From Onthophagus taurus (taxonomy: Eukaryota > Arthropoda > Insecta > Coleoptera > Scarabaeidae): a DNA stretch of 64,000 nucleotides. Made by a program: the position numbers and the translations under genes. The stretch lies in NCBI RefSeq assembly GCF_036711975.1, contig NC_091975.1, positions 8,558,501 through 8,622,500 on the forward strand, written 5' to 3'. Shown here piece after piece: positions 10,246-22,200 of this stretch. Position 1 is the first letter of the stretch. Each line of letters begins with the position of its first letter. The notes below the pieces were generated by a model. It did no database searches and was not told the origin of the DNA. It was given only the letters and a program-made list of their open reading frames with translations.

Positions 10246-13200
10246 TTAATAGTGCCTGCTGTTAGAGTATTTACCATAATTCCCATAGTTGCTATAGTCA
10301 TATCCGCCGTAGCCGCCGTAACCGCCACCGTAGTAATCGTATCCGCCGCCAGTACCGTAACCACCGTCGTAGCCACCGCCGCCGCCCCCTCCGTAACCAC
10401 CCTGGCCGTACCCTCCGTACGCGCCGTAACCTTGATTTCCACCCCAATTTTGATTACTACCATAGCCGCCACCTCTTCCTCGTCCGCGACCACCTCCGCG
10501 TCCTCCCATTCTTCCACCACCACGAATATTACCCATCGCATCTGGTTTCGGTGTTGCTTTTTTCACATCAACCTAAAAATAAAATTATAAATTAATTCCT
10601 TGAAATTTATCAAATTTAGTATTAAATTAATATCGTTTTAATGTCAGTGTGGTAATATCTTCATTTTAAGTTCAGTAGCAGAACTGGATAGTTGATTTCA
10701 TCATATATAAACTAATTGTAAAGATATCAGCTATGAAATGAGTAAGTTAAGATTACTTAGATTATTAAAGTACCGCCATTTGCTACCATTTTAGCTCCAA
10801 AATTAAGCGGGAAATTTAAAACAATGTCGTTCTGTTGATAAAATTACGACAAATTTTCATTCATTTTTTTTTTCTCGTGGTATTCTGAAGAGTCGTTCCT
10901 TCTTACTGCTATTTTTGCAACTCCAAAGGCAACAAGACGGCATTATTACAAGTGTGCTTTTTGTATAGTTCATTTTTTTTCTATAGTACCTGTCAAATTG
11001 TTGTAAAGTTGGCAAAATTAACAGGGAGTTTTGTTTTATCATGTTTTGAAATAGATATGTCACACTGACGTTTGAGCTTTCGTTATTCATAAAAAACGCT
11101 TTTACAATAAATATGTACTTCGTTAAAATCATATTTATCTAATTTATTAGTATTTTAACCTCAACTATTTAGTTATTGAAAATGTTACTAAAAATCAAGA
11201 AAACAACATAAATTTTATAAGGGTCCTAGATAATACCAACAGAAACCCTAAAAAATTTACATTGACAAGTATTATAGAAAAAAACGAACTATACTAAATA
11301 AGTGATGTCATGCACTGACAAGCTGTCAAACCGCCATTTTGACTTGGATAGTTCGAATACGCAGGAATCATGAACCGCGGTACTTTGATAATCTAGGGAC
11401 TAATATACTTTGTATAGTAGACGCCACGAGAGCTGGCAGTAAATCATCGTTTTCCGCTCTTACAAATGCCATACGTAGTTCACAAACCGCTAGAGAGTAA
11501 TGTGTGTTAGATTTAATATGTCTGCTGTACAATTCAAATGGCCACGTCGAAAAAGTACGTCTGTTCTTCTAAGGGATGTAACTCTATAATTATAACCTCA
11601 AATCGAAACATCTTGTGAGCGTTGTCATGAATCTGTTAGTGTTTTCACAAGTCGAAAATGTTTTCTTTGAAAGGAAAATCATTAAATAATATCTTTGACA
11701 ATGTTTGACATATATAACCTCCATTACTAACATAACCTACATTTAAATGTATGTGGTGAAATAATCTAAGTCGTACATGCCTATCTTGATTCATACCATT
11801 TTTAAGCGATCTGTCACTGCCAGCTCTCGTGGTTTCTACTATAATGAACTAAAACTAGACCTACTAGAAAAATTCGAGACTTTCTAGTTCTAGCTTTACT
11901 TGTTATTCACCGCCAGATTGTTGTATATGTTAACACCAAAGCTAGAACTAGAAACTTTTGGGTTTAGCCATCTTAAGAGACGCAGGGCTAAACCCAAATG
12001 TTTCTAGATCTAGTACGAGTTCTAGTAACAATGCTAGGTTATGCTAAATAGCATTAGATAGCGCTAGGTTGTTATATACTTTAAAGTCTCTAGATTTACA
12101 AAGTACCGCGGTTTGACGCCATTTTGGCTAGAAAGTCACGCGGGAAATTTAAAACTACAAAACATTACGCCAAATTTCCTTTCTTTTTTTCTCGTGGTAC
12201 TCTGAAGAGTCGAAAGTCCTTCTTACTATCATTTTTGCAACTCCAAAGGCAACAAGACGGCAATATTTTTGTAAATAATTGGTGAGATGCAGTGACAAGC
12301 TGTCAAACCGCCATTTTGGCTCGAAAACAGGCTTCATGAACCGCGGTACTTTGTAAATCTAGGGACTTTTATATACTTATAATGAATTAAAACTAGAACT
12401 AAGACTAGATCTAGAACTAGAAAAATTCGAGACTTTCTAGTTCTAGTTTAACTTGTTATTCACTCTGGTGAACTAACACCAGAGCAAGAATCAGAAACAT
12501 TTAGGTTTAGCCGTCTTAAAAGACGCAACGCTAAACCCAAACGTTTCTAGTTCTAGATCTAGTATGAGTTCTTCTTCTGGGTTATACCAAATAGCATTAG
12601 ATAGCGCTAGGTTATTATACAGGGTCGCTGATATGTATAGCTAGCAAAAAATCTTAAGATACAAAAGTTTTAGTGTTTTTTTTTTAAATCAATTACAATA
12701 AAGACAAATTAAGTATACAAGGTCAGTCAGAAAGTTATGACGAAACCAAGTTGTGTTTTCTTTAATGGAACAACTAATGTGTATATTATTCCATATTTCG
12801 GTTAATCTCGAAATTCAACCGCATTTTGACTCGAATACAGGCTTCATGAACCGCGGTACTTTGATAATCTAGAGACTTAGTTATCTTAGGTTCGCGTATA
12901 ATCGCAGCAGTTTAGTAAATATCTCAGCATATCTAATCTGCGCTTAGTTGGTCAGCGGTTGTGAAATTCTAAGATATTATTAAGAATATTTGAAAGCCAC
13001 GAAGATCCACGACAAGAAGATGGACTATCATGTTTGTTTTTTAATGTCTTATAGAGAGAATAGAAAACGAGGTTCAAAACGGAGGCGTAGAAGATAAATT
13101 TTGCAAAGGCCAAGGATATGGTGACAAAAGTTTGGGATGACTGAACTTAACATCTAAGCTACTATGAAAAAACAAATTTAGACCTATACTACATCCATTG

Positions 13201-16200
13201 TTGTTTTGTACCCTACTATGGGTTGGTTGCCCACACTTTACGTCACACTATTTGCCACGCCCAGTTAACTGTCAATGAGTTCTATGCGTTTGCGCGTGTT
13301 TTTAGAGATTATAATATATGATAGACATTTGATTTACTTTTTAAGTTAATATGAATACGTCTATGATATAACCTCTAAAAATACACAGCAAACGCATAGA
13401 ACACAATAACAGCTGACTGAGCGTAAATGGCATGTTGTCACAACAATGGATGTTAGCAGTCTTGTTAGATTCTACTATCTTTGGTCCTAACAAGATTTTA
13501 ATTGGACTTATGGATCAAAAACTGGACCTCAGTGCAGAAAGGCTAGGAGGCATTTAGAAGAATATGAGAGTAATAGCTTGATAATACTAAATAAGCTTAA
13601 AGTAAATAATATAAGAAAACTAAGGTTGGTATTACACTATCATAGTTCTATTCTTTGATAAAAAATATTATAGTGTAATGTACCAAATGTTATAATAATC
13701 TAAATATGATCATATCTTCTCATCAACAAAACATTTTATATTTGGAACCAAAATGGATTCTGACAAGTTTCAATGGACAATAGCTGCCACGAAATTATTA
13801 ATTTCCGACTATGAAATGTTATACAATGTCCAAAGTAATGAGCATAAAAACAGAAATAAAGAGTGTGCTACAAACTGAAATAAGTTGCTAAGAATCTATG
13901 TTGTACAATAAGGCTGGAAGACTTCTTTTCAAATGAATATTTTTCTTTGAAATCATTTTATATACTTTAGACATGTTTTGAGTCACTTTTCAGTTTTCTC
14001 AATAAATAATAATAATAATATAACCCAATCCACGCTAATTTTCCTTCTTTTTGCGTTACTTTTTCAACAATAAACATAATGTAATTATTGAACCCACAGC
14101 ACTAAAAGCAAAAAAATACCAGCCCAAGGTACATCTACAGAATACTTCTTTGTTATTTTAGATGCCATTTTTGTTATAAACTGTACTCTTCTCTAGCAAA
14201 TTTTCTCATCAAAAACTTTATTCGCTCACATATTTAGTGCTAATTTACTAGCAGCTAGTTAAAAACGCGCTAGCAGCTTGTAAACTAGCTGGGTGTAATC
14301 GACCCTTAACCGTTGAGATGGATTGGCTATGTAGCCAGAATGAACATAAAAACTACTACAAGAATTACCTTCTAAATCATCGTGGACTTATTGATAGAAG
14401 ATTGGTTGAGAGGTCGAAAAAACGATTTGTGGACGATCTAAGAAGGCAGAAGATAATGTTATGGTCCCTCTTTTCACTATGGCTTATCATGGACCACTGC
14501 AAGCCATTGGCAAAATTAATTTGCTTAATGGGAGTTATCATGCGCAGTTAACTGCATACACACAGTGGGCCATCAATGCTTAACCATCTAGACTATATGC
14601 CTGTGTGGAAGCAAACATGCTAGCCATCATCAATGGTGGCCCCATCATGAGCCAAAATGAAGAGGAGCCATTAAAGTAGACCAAGGATCACAAGCTGTAA
14701 AGTAATGGTATGGTTTTGGTCCCTACACATGTCTCTGATAATGCGTTTTAATTTTGCTATGTATATGATGGTTTTGGTCCAATATCCTGGATTTTTTGAC
14801 AATGATTAAACTACACAAAATGTGTTATATAAGATCTTGTATATCTTGACTAATATAATATTATGTTAATTAAGCAGTAATGTATTGCAACATTACTCAT
14901 ACTTGTAGAATGTACATAACCTCAACTTACTCATAAAACATAGCTTTTAACAAAAACAAATATAATTGTATATTATATTTCTTTTTTTAATTTTGGAAAG
15001 TAATCTAATGAGGAATGAAAGAATTTTTTTCAATTAATATTATTTCATTACAATACTCGTACCTCTTTATCTTTAATTGTTTGTTTAGGTGTCTTCAATA
15101 ATTCATTAACAACTTGTTCGGATTCAAATGTAATAAAGCAAAATCCTTTCCTTTGGTTTTTTGTCTTGTCAAAGGGCATTTCAACTTCGGTAATCTATTA
15201 TTTTGAAATAAAACAAATTAATAATATAGTCATTTCAAATAATGGTTAAATTTACCTTTCCAAATTGTCCAAAATACTGTTTGATGTCGTCATCTGAAAG
15301 ATCATTGGATAATCCGCCAACGAATATCTTGCCATGTCGCGCTTTCGCCTTCTTTGGATCAACTTTCCTGTTGTTGATAACGTGTTCGCCGGCCGCGACA
15401 ACTTTATCTATCGCTTCCGCATTTGCAAAGACAATAAAAGCGAATCCTCGCGACCTGCCCGTATTCGGATCGGTTTTTACGTTGATACTTTCGATTTCGC
15501 CATAAGTGCTAAAGTATTCTCTAAGTTCCTCTAAAGGAAATTTGGAAAAAAATAGTAACAAGAAGAGAGAAGGGAAAGAAAAGAAAAAAAATTAGATTAA
15601 CGTGAATAAAATTTCGTTTTTAAATTGATCTTACTGTCTGTTGTTTCCCAACTGAGGCCACCAACAAATAGTTTTCTGTGAACAAAACAAAGAGAAGAAA
15701 CAATTAGCCATTTTTGGGGGCAGTTTAGTAACCACGTCTCCTAAGCGTTATTATTATTATATACTAAACAAATTCTTGTTATAAATCTGAGAACAATCTA
15801 CTAACTTTTAATAGTAATAATATAATAATACAAGAGAAAGAGTCAAAAATAATAAAAAAAAATAATGGAAGGAAAAATGTTATTCATAGAGCAGCAAACA
15901 ACAACAAAGTGAACTTGATCCGCGCGTTCAATCAAATGGATCTCTGCAAATCTATAAAATCTATAAAAACTGTAAGTTTAAAACGAATAAAAAAAAAGAT
16001 TGGAATTATCTGCAAAAATTTTCAAAGCTTTTATCATGATGTTTCAGTTTTTAACTTTATATTATTTTTCTCTTTATGAATTCTCAATTAGAATAGCTAA
16101 CTAGTAAAATAAATTTGCTTAAAAGAGAGTGTAACAAAATGGTTACTATTTATTTCTTATTTTAATAGCTTTATTTTCTGGCAGTGAGTGGCCTTTGCCC

Positions 16201-18899
16201 AAGGATAAATACCATGGGTGCAGGAAGATCCGCTCCAGTCGCCTTCTCCGTTCCACATTAGGTCATACACGGCTGAGACACCTGAAGGAAAGGAAGCATG
16301 GTTAATGCATATAATTCGCTTGTTAACCCTGCTAGCCTACACCGCTCACAATTTCTTTAGAGTGCAAGTAAAAAAACCGTTACTGATTTTTAATATTTAT
16401 TGACTTTGAACAATTATTTTTGCTGAAATCAGAATAAACAAAGAAAAAAAAAGCTTTTCCGATTCCGTAGCCAATTTTTTATATCGATTTAGATTAATTT
16501 CAAATTAATAAATAAATCATGTTGTAGAAATCCTTTAAAACTGACCACGGTTTGGAAACCAATAACAAAATAGTAATAAATTTATTATTTAAGGTACAAT
16601 TCCAAAATACGAGACATACTGCAAGCCTCAGGCGATAATACTGGTTTTGTCAATGTATTTGGTATTTTCAAAATAACTATTTAGCAAATTTTATATACAA
16701 AATCAGATGCTCCAAACTTATTATGCCAGTTTATATGTTGATTTAAAGGCTGGTCTGTGATAATAATCAAAATAAAATTGATTATAATGTGCAAAGAAAA
16801 GTTGGCAATGTTATGTTAAAAAAAAAACATGGAAGATATAGCTTAAACCCAATTTCTGTAACACTTTTGTCATTGATAATTAAGTTTCAAGCCAAAGCTT
16901 CTCCATTATGGAGCAATTTTTCAAAGAATCTGGTGACTCAAGTATCTCCATATGAATGGTGCAAAATGAAAACTAAAAATGAAACAAAGAACTTTTTCTT
17001 AATTTCGTTTGGTGCATTCAAAGCTTGGAAAGCTTTGACAAATTGGAAACTGAAAAAGCATCTAAATTGACTTTTATATTTAAAATGTTCAATCAGTAGT
17101 GCCAATTTTCAGCTGTTTTAGCTAAAAAGTTGCGTAAAAAACATCTGTTTTTTTGCCAACCTTGCTTAATTTGCAAGTATTATTCTTAACAATTAAAGAC
17201 CTTGCAACAACAAAGAGGCAGCTCCAAAAAAATATTAGCCATCAGTTGGTGCAATCCTGGTAGGTCAATATAGGTCTATTCACCTTCTACTAGTAATAAA
17301 GACGATTGCGAAAATGGAAAGAATGAACCAAATAACAAGTTAAAGTTGAGGTTGTGAAAAAAAAAAAGTTTAAATGGCGAAAAAAGTACGTAAACAAAAT
17401 GCCAATGTTAAAAATTAACCCAGAAATTCTCTATTTCTTTATAAATTGAAAACAAAAAGTGAGCAAACACGCATTTTGTGCATTTCAAGGAATATCCAGA
17501 AACAGAGTAGAAATTCTAGCTTCTCATATTGAAATAGCCAAGTCATTATCTGCATCAACATTAATAAATAATCCAATTTCAAGAAAACGACGTCTAATAA
17601 GGAAAAGGACTATGCTATATCAAAACTTAGAGTAATATCTTACAGCAGTGAACTAGAAGAAAACCAATATCTGCTGGTTTGGTGATTCTTAAGGATTTCC
17701 AAATAGTCAGAACTAATGAAGAATTAAAATTTCAAACATTAAACAATATAATAACATTAGCAAATAAGTATGTACCCAAAAATGTTTTACAATTTTACAG
17801 ACCTTTAAAATCTGATGATGTGGTGAAAATCATTAAGACATTGGTGTTTCAACATCTATAAAATACTAATAAAGTAATTTTTTGTAAATTGATAGTAACA
17901 ATGAGATAGCTCTAATACACAATTATGAATAAACAAATTTGAATGTTGCTAAAAATGACTTTAGTCAGTGTGAAACTTTGATTATACCTAATAGAGAAAA
18001 AAAACTAATTGCAAAGGACTTAGGGTATTATTACAAAAAAGTTTTTTGTGCCCCCTAAACAATTTGTTAAAAAGTTTTGTTTTAAATTCACTTCTTTAGA
18101 TTTTGAACTATATCAAATAAGCTGTGAGGCACTGTATGTATCCCATAACATTAAAGGCACTTAAAAATGGTAAAATAAAAAAATTTTGACAAAAAAAAGT
18201 ATGTTTAAAAATTAATGTCGTCTGTATCAACCAATAGTGTCGCCTGCAGTTTGCAGTCTATATCAGGGAATTGTACCTTAAAAAAAATATCGTTAGTAAT
18301 AATAATCTACACACAAATCTAGGAAAAACCAAATACCATAAATAAATTTCGATTATTAAACAATTTCCAACATTAAATTGAAACGGCATTTTCAAATTAG
18401 GCGCCAAAACGGAAACGCTTTTGGTATGGCCGCCATTTTGTTCATCAAGAGTCAACGAAGGACGCTTTACTTTAAAAGGAATGAAATTGTTGAAAAATAA
18501 TACAAACCGTTCACAGATAACTTCTACAATGATTAAATCCGATCAAAAAATCAACGGGGGTTACCGAAAAAGCTACGATGTACCTGGATTACAAAAAATT
18601 CTTGACCGGTTATTATCAGACAAACAAACCAACATGATGCTTATATAAACACTTTTTAATCTCTTAATTTTAATTTATTTAAATAAGATATAAATGCATT
18701 AATCATACCTGTCGTCATCGCGTCCGGGTGCATCGGCACTTCCACTATCTGCAGGAGCGTCACCGCCGCCCCCAACGCCACCACTTCCACCGTTTTGTCC
18801 GTTTACTTGGTTATCGTTCTGTACGAAATTTTGATCTGTAGGTTTAACGTCCTGGGAGAAATCCTCACCGTTCTCCATCGGACAGTCTTGACTTGCCAT
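10246..18899 (-). CDS. sqd: squid, hnRNP A/B-type RNA-binding protein (short isoform)
   Basis: Five coding exons on the minus strand: 18899-18709, 15675-15635, 15530-15256, 15194-15063 and 10572-10246. They join in phase to give 321 residues. An acidic, Gly/Asn-rich N-terminus (1-63) precedes RRM1 (about 65-140; RNP2 KLFVGGL, RNP1 RGFAFIVF) and RRM2 (about 145-213; KIFVGGL, KGFCFITF), then a Gly/Tyr-rich tail (GGYGGY repeats). Two RRMs plus a Gly-rich tail, the WETTDKELREYF segment and an exon split inside RRM2 all fit insect Squid/Hrp40. The protein shuttles between nucleus and cytoplasm and acts in splicing and mRNA localisation. Start: first Met of an open frame with no upstream coding sequence. 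Introns of 3.0 and 4.5 kb hold transposon debris and a candidate snoRNA. It is head to head with the EF-hand-like gene. Confidence 0.93.
10640..10710 (-). ncRNA. Candidate box C/D snoRNA in squid intron, copy A
   Basis: On the same strand as squid: C box ATGATGA (10704-10698), D' CTGA (10675-10672), C' ATGAAGA (10664-10658) and D box CTGA (10647-10644). The D box ends 70 nt before the 3' splice site AG at 10574-10573, the spacing usual for intron-encoded C/D snoRNAs of animals. The guide-like stretch upstream of D' is the same as in copy B (5580-5652). The terminal stem is weak (TTTA with TAAA). A 2'-O-methylation guide role follows from the class; the target was not determined. Confidence 0.6.
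10750..11402. mobile_element. Decayed THAP-encoding element, long copy
   Basis: The ends TTAGATTATTAAAGTACCGC and CGGTACTTTGATAATCTAG are inverted repeats. Inside, on the minus strand (10942-10859), a frame starts MPSCCLWSCKN and continues to ERLFRIPREKK, the N-terminal half of a THAP zinc finger (C-x3-C pair, then the xFRxP turn). THAP domains are the DNA-binding part of P-element-type transposases, so this is probably a deletion derivative of such an element. It lies in squid intron 4. A shorter relative is at 12085-12366. Confidence 0.6.
11842..12075. repeat. TAGTTCTAG palindromic element
   Basis: Copy of the family at 2249-2650, in the opposite orientation: TATAATGAACTAAAACTAG at the left, the GGGTTTAGCC hairpin in the middle, and GCGCTAGGTTGTTATA at the right. 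Non-coding, inside a squid intron. Confidence 0.7.
12085..12366. mobile_element. Short THAP-encoding MITE
   Basis: Near-perfect terminal repeats: AGATTTACAAAGTACCGCGG at 12092-12111 and its reverse complement at 12341-12360. On the minus strand 12263-12177 keeps PSCCLWSCKNDSKK and LFRVPREKKK, the start of a THAP finger, but without a start codon and with no zinc-binding C-terminal half. Another, truncated end of the family is at 12823-12885 (GAACCGCGGTACTTTGATAA). Confidence 0.65.
12378..12622. repeat. TAGTTCTAG palindromic element
   Basis: Third copy of the family, with TATAATGAATTAAAACTAG at the left and GCGCTAGGTTATTATA at the right, lying directly beside the THAP MITE. Confidence 0.7.
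13170..13480. mobile_element. MITE with nested inverted repeats
   Basis: Inverted motifs pair from outside in: CTACATCCATTGTTGT with ACAACAATGGATGTTAG; then TCTATGCGTTTGCG with CGCAAACGCATAGA-type sequence; then GTTTTTAGAG with CTCTAAAAA. A second copy is at 20582-20830. No coding content. It lies in a squid intron. Confidence 0.65.
13754..13880 (+). pseudogene. Possible MADF/zeste-type DNA-binding fragment
   Basis: A short frame starting at ATG 13753 reads MDSDKFQWTIAATKLLIS then DYEMLYNV, with the W-x8-LI-Y spacing of MADF or zeste-like helices found in some transposon proteins. It stops after about 42 codons. Resemblance is weak. Confidence 0.25.
14290..14480 (+). pseudogene. LINE reverse-transcriptase C-terminal remnant
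   Basis: RWIGYVARMN near 14316-14346 and, in another frame, KKRFVDDLRR near 14417-14448 match the RWxGHVxRM and PRxRWxDD signatures at the ends of non-LTR retrotransposon ORF2 proteins. Frame breaks lie between them. Dead fragment in a squid intron. Confidence 0.5.
16160..16350. other. GC-richer patch in squid intron, unclassified
   Basis: About 150 bp with moderate GC and open frames on both strands. The minus strand has an acceptor-like TTTCCTTCAG at about 16281 followed by an open stretch (VSAVYDLMWNGEGDWSG), but no matching donor and no known domain. It may be an exon-like piece of an unknown repeat. Confidence 0.25.
16780..18130 (+). other. Degenerate open frames, probably a dead transposon
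   Basis: A 93-codon frame (16789-17070) and several broken frames up to about 18060 (for example FCAFQGISRNRVEILASHI near 17478) run in one direction, suggesting an eroded multi-kb coding element. No domain was recognised. It lies in squid intron 1. Confidence 0.3.
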
Positions 18900-19299
18900 T
18901 ATTATTAATAATTAATTAATTAAAACTAATTCTACGTATTTTTTTTTTAAATTTCTTCTCTTAATTATTTAGAATAAATTTTTTTTTAACACCAACTCTA
19001 TCACGTCCAAACAGGTCGAGAGTACGATGAGAAGAGAGCGCCGGAAGAGGAACGCTGGGGACCTCGCGCGCTTTGCATTCTGGGTAATTTGGGCGTGGGT
19101 CGATAACCAATCAAAACCCTTAAAACGATCACCTTTTTTGAGGTGGGAACCAGCGGGAAATTCAAAATCAAATCGACCGATTCAAAAAAAAAAAAATAAT
19201 ATTCAAATAATTAATGTCAAAGTCATGATATAAATCAATTTTTTTTTAAAATAGTTATTTTTAACGGTTTCAGGAAGTTAGAATAAATTATAATTTAAA
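18900..19299. promoter_or_regulatory. Shared promoter region, squid / EF-hand-like gene
   Basis: The start codons of squid (minus, 18899) and the EF-hand-like gene (plus, 19300) are 400 bp apart with nothing coding between. A GC-richer core at 19010-19100 includes CGCCGGAAGAGGAACGCTGG. No TATA box is placed convincingly. Confidence 0.5.
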
Positions 19300-22200
19300 A
19301 TGCCTTGCAAAGAAGTGAAATTGTTAAATATTTGGAGAATATGCAACAAAATCAGAGCCACCATTTTTCGGGTTGGGATCAATTTATGGGATTATTATCT
19401 TCCATTGGATCCCAATAAAAATTGCTTAATATCAGGTAATTTAAATAAATAATTATAAATATTTTAAATAAAAATAAAAACGACTATTGGTCAACAGATG
19501 GCGCTTTAATTTCAAATTTTTATTTATTTGTTTAAAGAATCCCAATTTGTAAGTGTTTTATCTGGACCATTACGTACAACAATTGGATTATCCGATGAAG
19601 AAATTAGCGAATTGGCCGAATATTTTAGAGTCCCCGATGGAAGGGTTTTCTACACGCAAATGTGCCAAGTTATTCACGATAGCGGTAAATTTACACAAAA
19701 TTTTTGATACAATTCGCAAATAAATTATTTCTAGTTCCCGAATTCGCCAAAAATGGACCGTTAATAACCGGGTTAGAATGGGAAGATCCTTTACAAGTGA
19801 ACCGATTGAGTACAACGGAAGAGAGACGATTAAGTTTATTAATAACAAAAATTGCGGCTTTGAGGAATTTAAGAAAGTTCGTTTTAAGACCTTATTTTCA
19901 AGATTACGAAATGGTAAGAATTAGGAAGTGTCTAGGTACACGTTAACGTGTACGTAAATCAAAAAATTACGTTTAGCGTGCACATACGGAATATTTTCCG
20001 GTGCACGTTAAAACTTCATAATTTTGAGGTTGGTATTGTCGATCTAAATATTTTTCGGTGCACGTTAGAACTTTATAATTTTGATGTTGGTATTGTTGAA
20101 TTTTCTCGGGAAAGCACAAGGTAATGTCACTCATTTAATAAAGTGATGTGTTACCCTGTTTCGAACAACGATACATATTTATTTGAACTAAAATTAGAAC
20201 TAACACTAGAAACTTTCGGGTTTTGCCGTGCGTCTTTTAAGAAAAGATTTGACGTTTCGGATGCCATGTTGCATTCACTTCGAACAGTTTATGAAGAAGG
20301 TTGCAACATGGCATCCGAAACGTCAAACCTTTTCTTAAAAGACGCACGGCAAAACGCGAAAGTGTTAGTACTAGTTTTAGTTCTAATTTTAGTTCAATTA
20401 ACACCCGCCGTGAAAACCTTCGTACTTATGAAGGTGATTATTATTAAAAATGAAGTGTGGCCAACTATTTCATTCTTTTAACCTTTAGAGGACCGGGACC
20501 ACCACTTAAGTGTGTCTATGTTATCAGTACTTTGTATATGATAAATATATCATATAAAGTCATTTTGTATCGATTTTCACTCTACGTCACACTATTTGCC
20601 ACGCCTGGTAACTGTCTGTGTTTTTAGAGGTTATATGATAGACATTAATACGTCTAAACACATAAAACTTCAAAACTAATATGAATACGTCTAGGATATA
20701 ACCTCTAAAAACACACAGCAAACGCATAGACCATAACAACAGCTGGGCGTGGAAAATGGTGTGACGTAGTTTGCGGGTAGGCTGTCACAACAATGGATGT
20801 AGCAGTCCTGTTAGATTCTATTGTCCTTGAGTTTGTAGTAGTATTTAAAAATTCACTAACAACTCTGGCATTATGTGCTGGTGCTCCGTCATATTGAAAA
20901 TATATCATTTGAGACATATTTAGTGGCAAATTGTCGACCAAAGGCTCAATGTGCTGCCTTAATATATTGAGGTATTTCCCTGAGTTTAAGTTTTTATGGT
21001 AGATACTATATGTCAAAATTCTATTATCTAAAAGGGCACACCATACATTGAACCCCAATCTTCTTTGAACACTCAGAGACTTCATCGGTCCAGATAACAT
21101 TTTGAACAAACAGCAGATTATTTAATTTTTTTAAATATCATCTACAAAATTCTAATCTTCGATTGACATCTCCGGCACGTAAATAATGAGTTAGTCCCGC
21201 TTTGTATGGTTTATACTTATTTTTCTTTCATATTCGGGAGCAGCGGCTTTTGGGTCAAACGTCTTGTTGCAATTTCTCTTGCAGGTCATTTTGGTATGTT
21301 TTTGTATGTGGTTTGGGGAAGGACCAAATATCTATTAAATTTTCTGCTAACCGGCTGAAGGTTCTTACGTGCGGTTGTCTTCTTTCCGGATATCTTGTGA
21401 AATACAATTCTGCGGCTAACGTCGCATTCTTATCTGATAACATATAACATTCCATCATGTTACATTTTTCATAATTTTCGAAATTCATTGTAAAGTTTTA
21501 TTCAGTTTTGTTATACTTTAACACTTAACATGCTGGTGCATCGTACCAGCACATAATGGGCCAGAGTTATTATCGAATTTTTAAATACAAACTTTGGCAA
21601 TTATTTGATACATTATGTTCCATCATAGTATGCATGGTAATCACCATAGCATCATTAACTTTTAAATACATACATTAGTTTTAGATAGAACAAAATGAAT
21701 TTTTGTTAATTATTCAATAAGTATAAGAAATATACCCCACAAACTATATATATTTGTTATCAGAAGAAAATAACAAATTATTTTAAGTCATAGCCCACTA
21801 TGGTTTCCATTTAAAAAAATAAAGTTACGTCTAAAATCTCGAAAATAAATGACGGGAAAAAAATTCTACCTACGCCACTGAATTCTTCGTAAAAAGTTGC
21901 CCCTATAATGTTTTATTTATAATACTCCATCTATGATAATAAGTGAGATATTCGCGATTGTCGTTTTTGCAAAATTTTCAGTTTTTGCCGATAGGGCGAA
22001 AACAAAAGACGATAGCTGTTCGGAGTTTTCGGCATTAGCATTTTCTCGAAAAACGAGATCATGACATGTAAGCTACTTTTTTTCTATCTCTTTTAGTTTC
22101 GGAGATAGCCTATGCGGACATCGAAATTGGGACACCCTGTACAGGTGTCCAAATTTCGATGGGTTTGCAGGATATCTCAGTTATTATGAAAGATAGAAAG

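Noticed and set aside
10215-10590. Long frames on both strands over the Gly-rich exon of squid
   Set aside because: They are other-frame readings of the GGY repeats; the frame continuous with both RRMs is the real one.
10644-10690. Assigning the snoRNA guide to a specific 18S rRNA site
   Set aside because: The stretch before the D box matches a TGTGGTAAT sequence of 18S over nine bases in copy A only, and the predicted modified base did not agree with a site I could name; left unassigned.
20143-20481. 112-codon plus-strand frame
   Set aside because: It lies across a long hairpin in a repeat element; the openness comes from the palindrome, and no domain is present.
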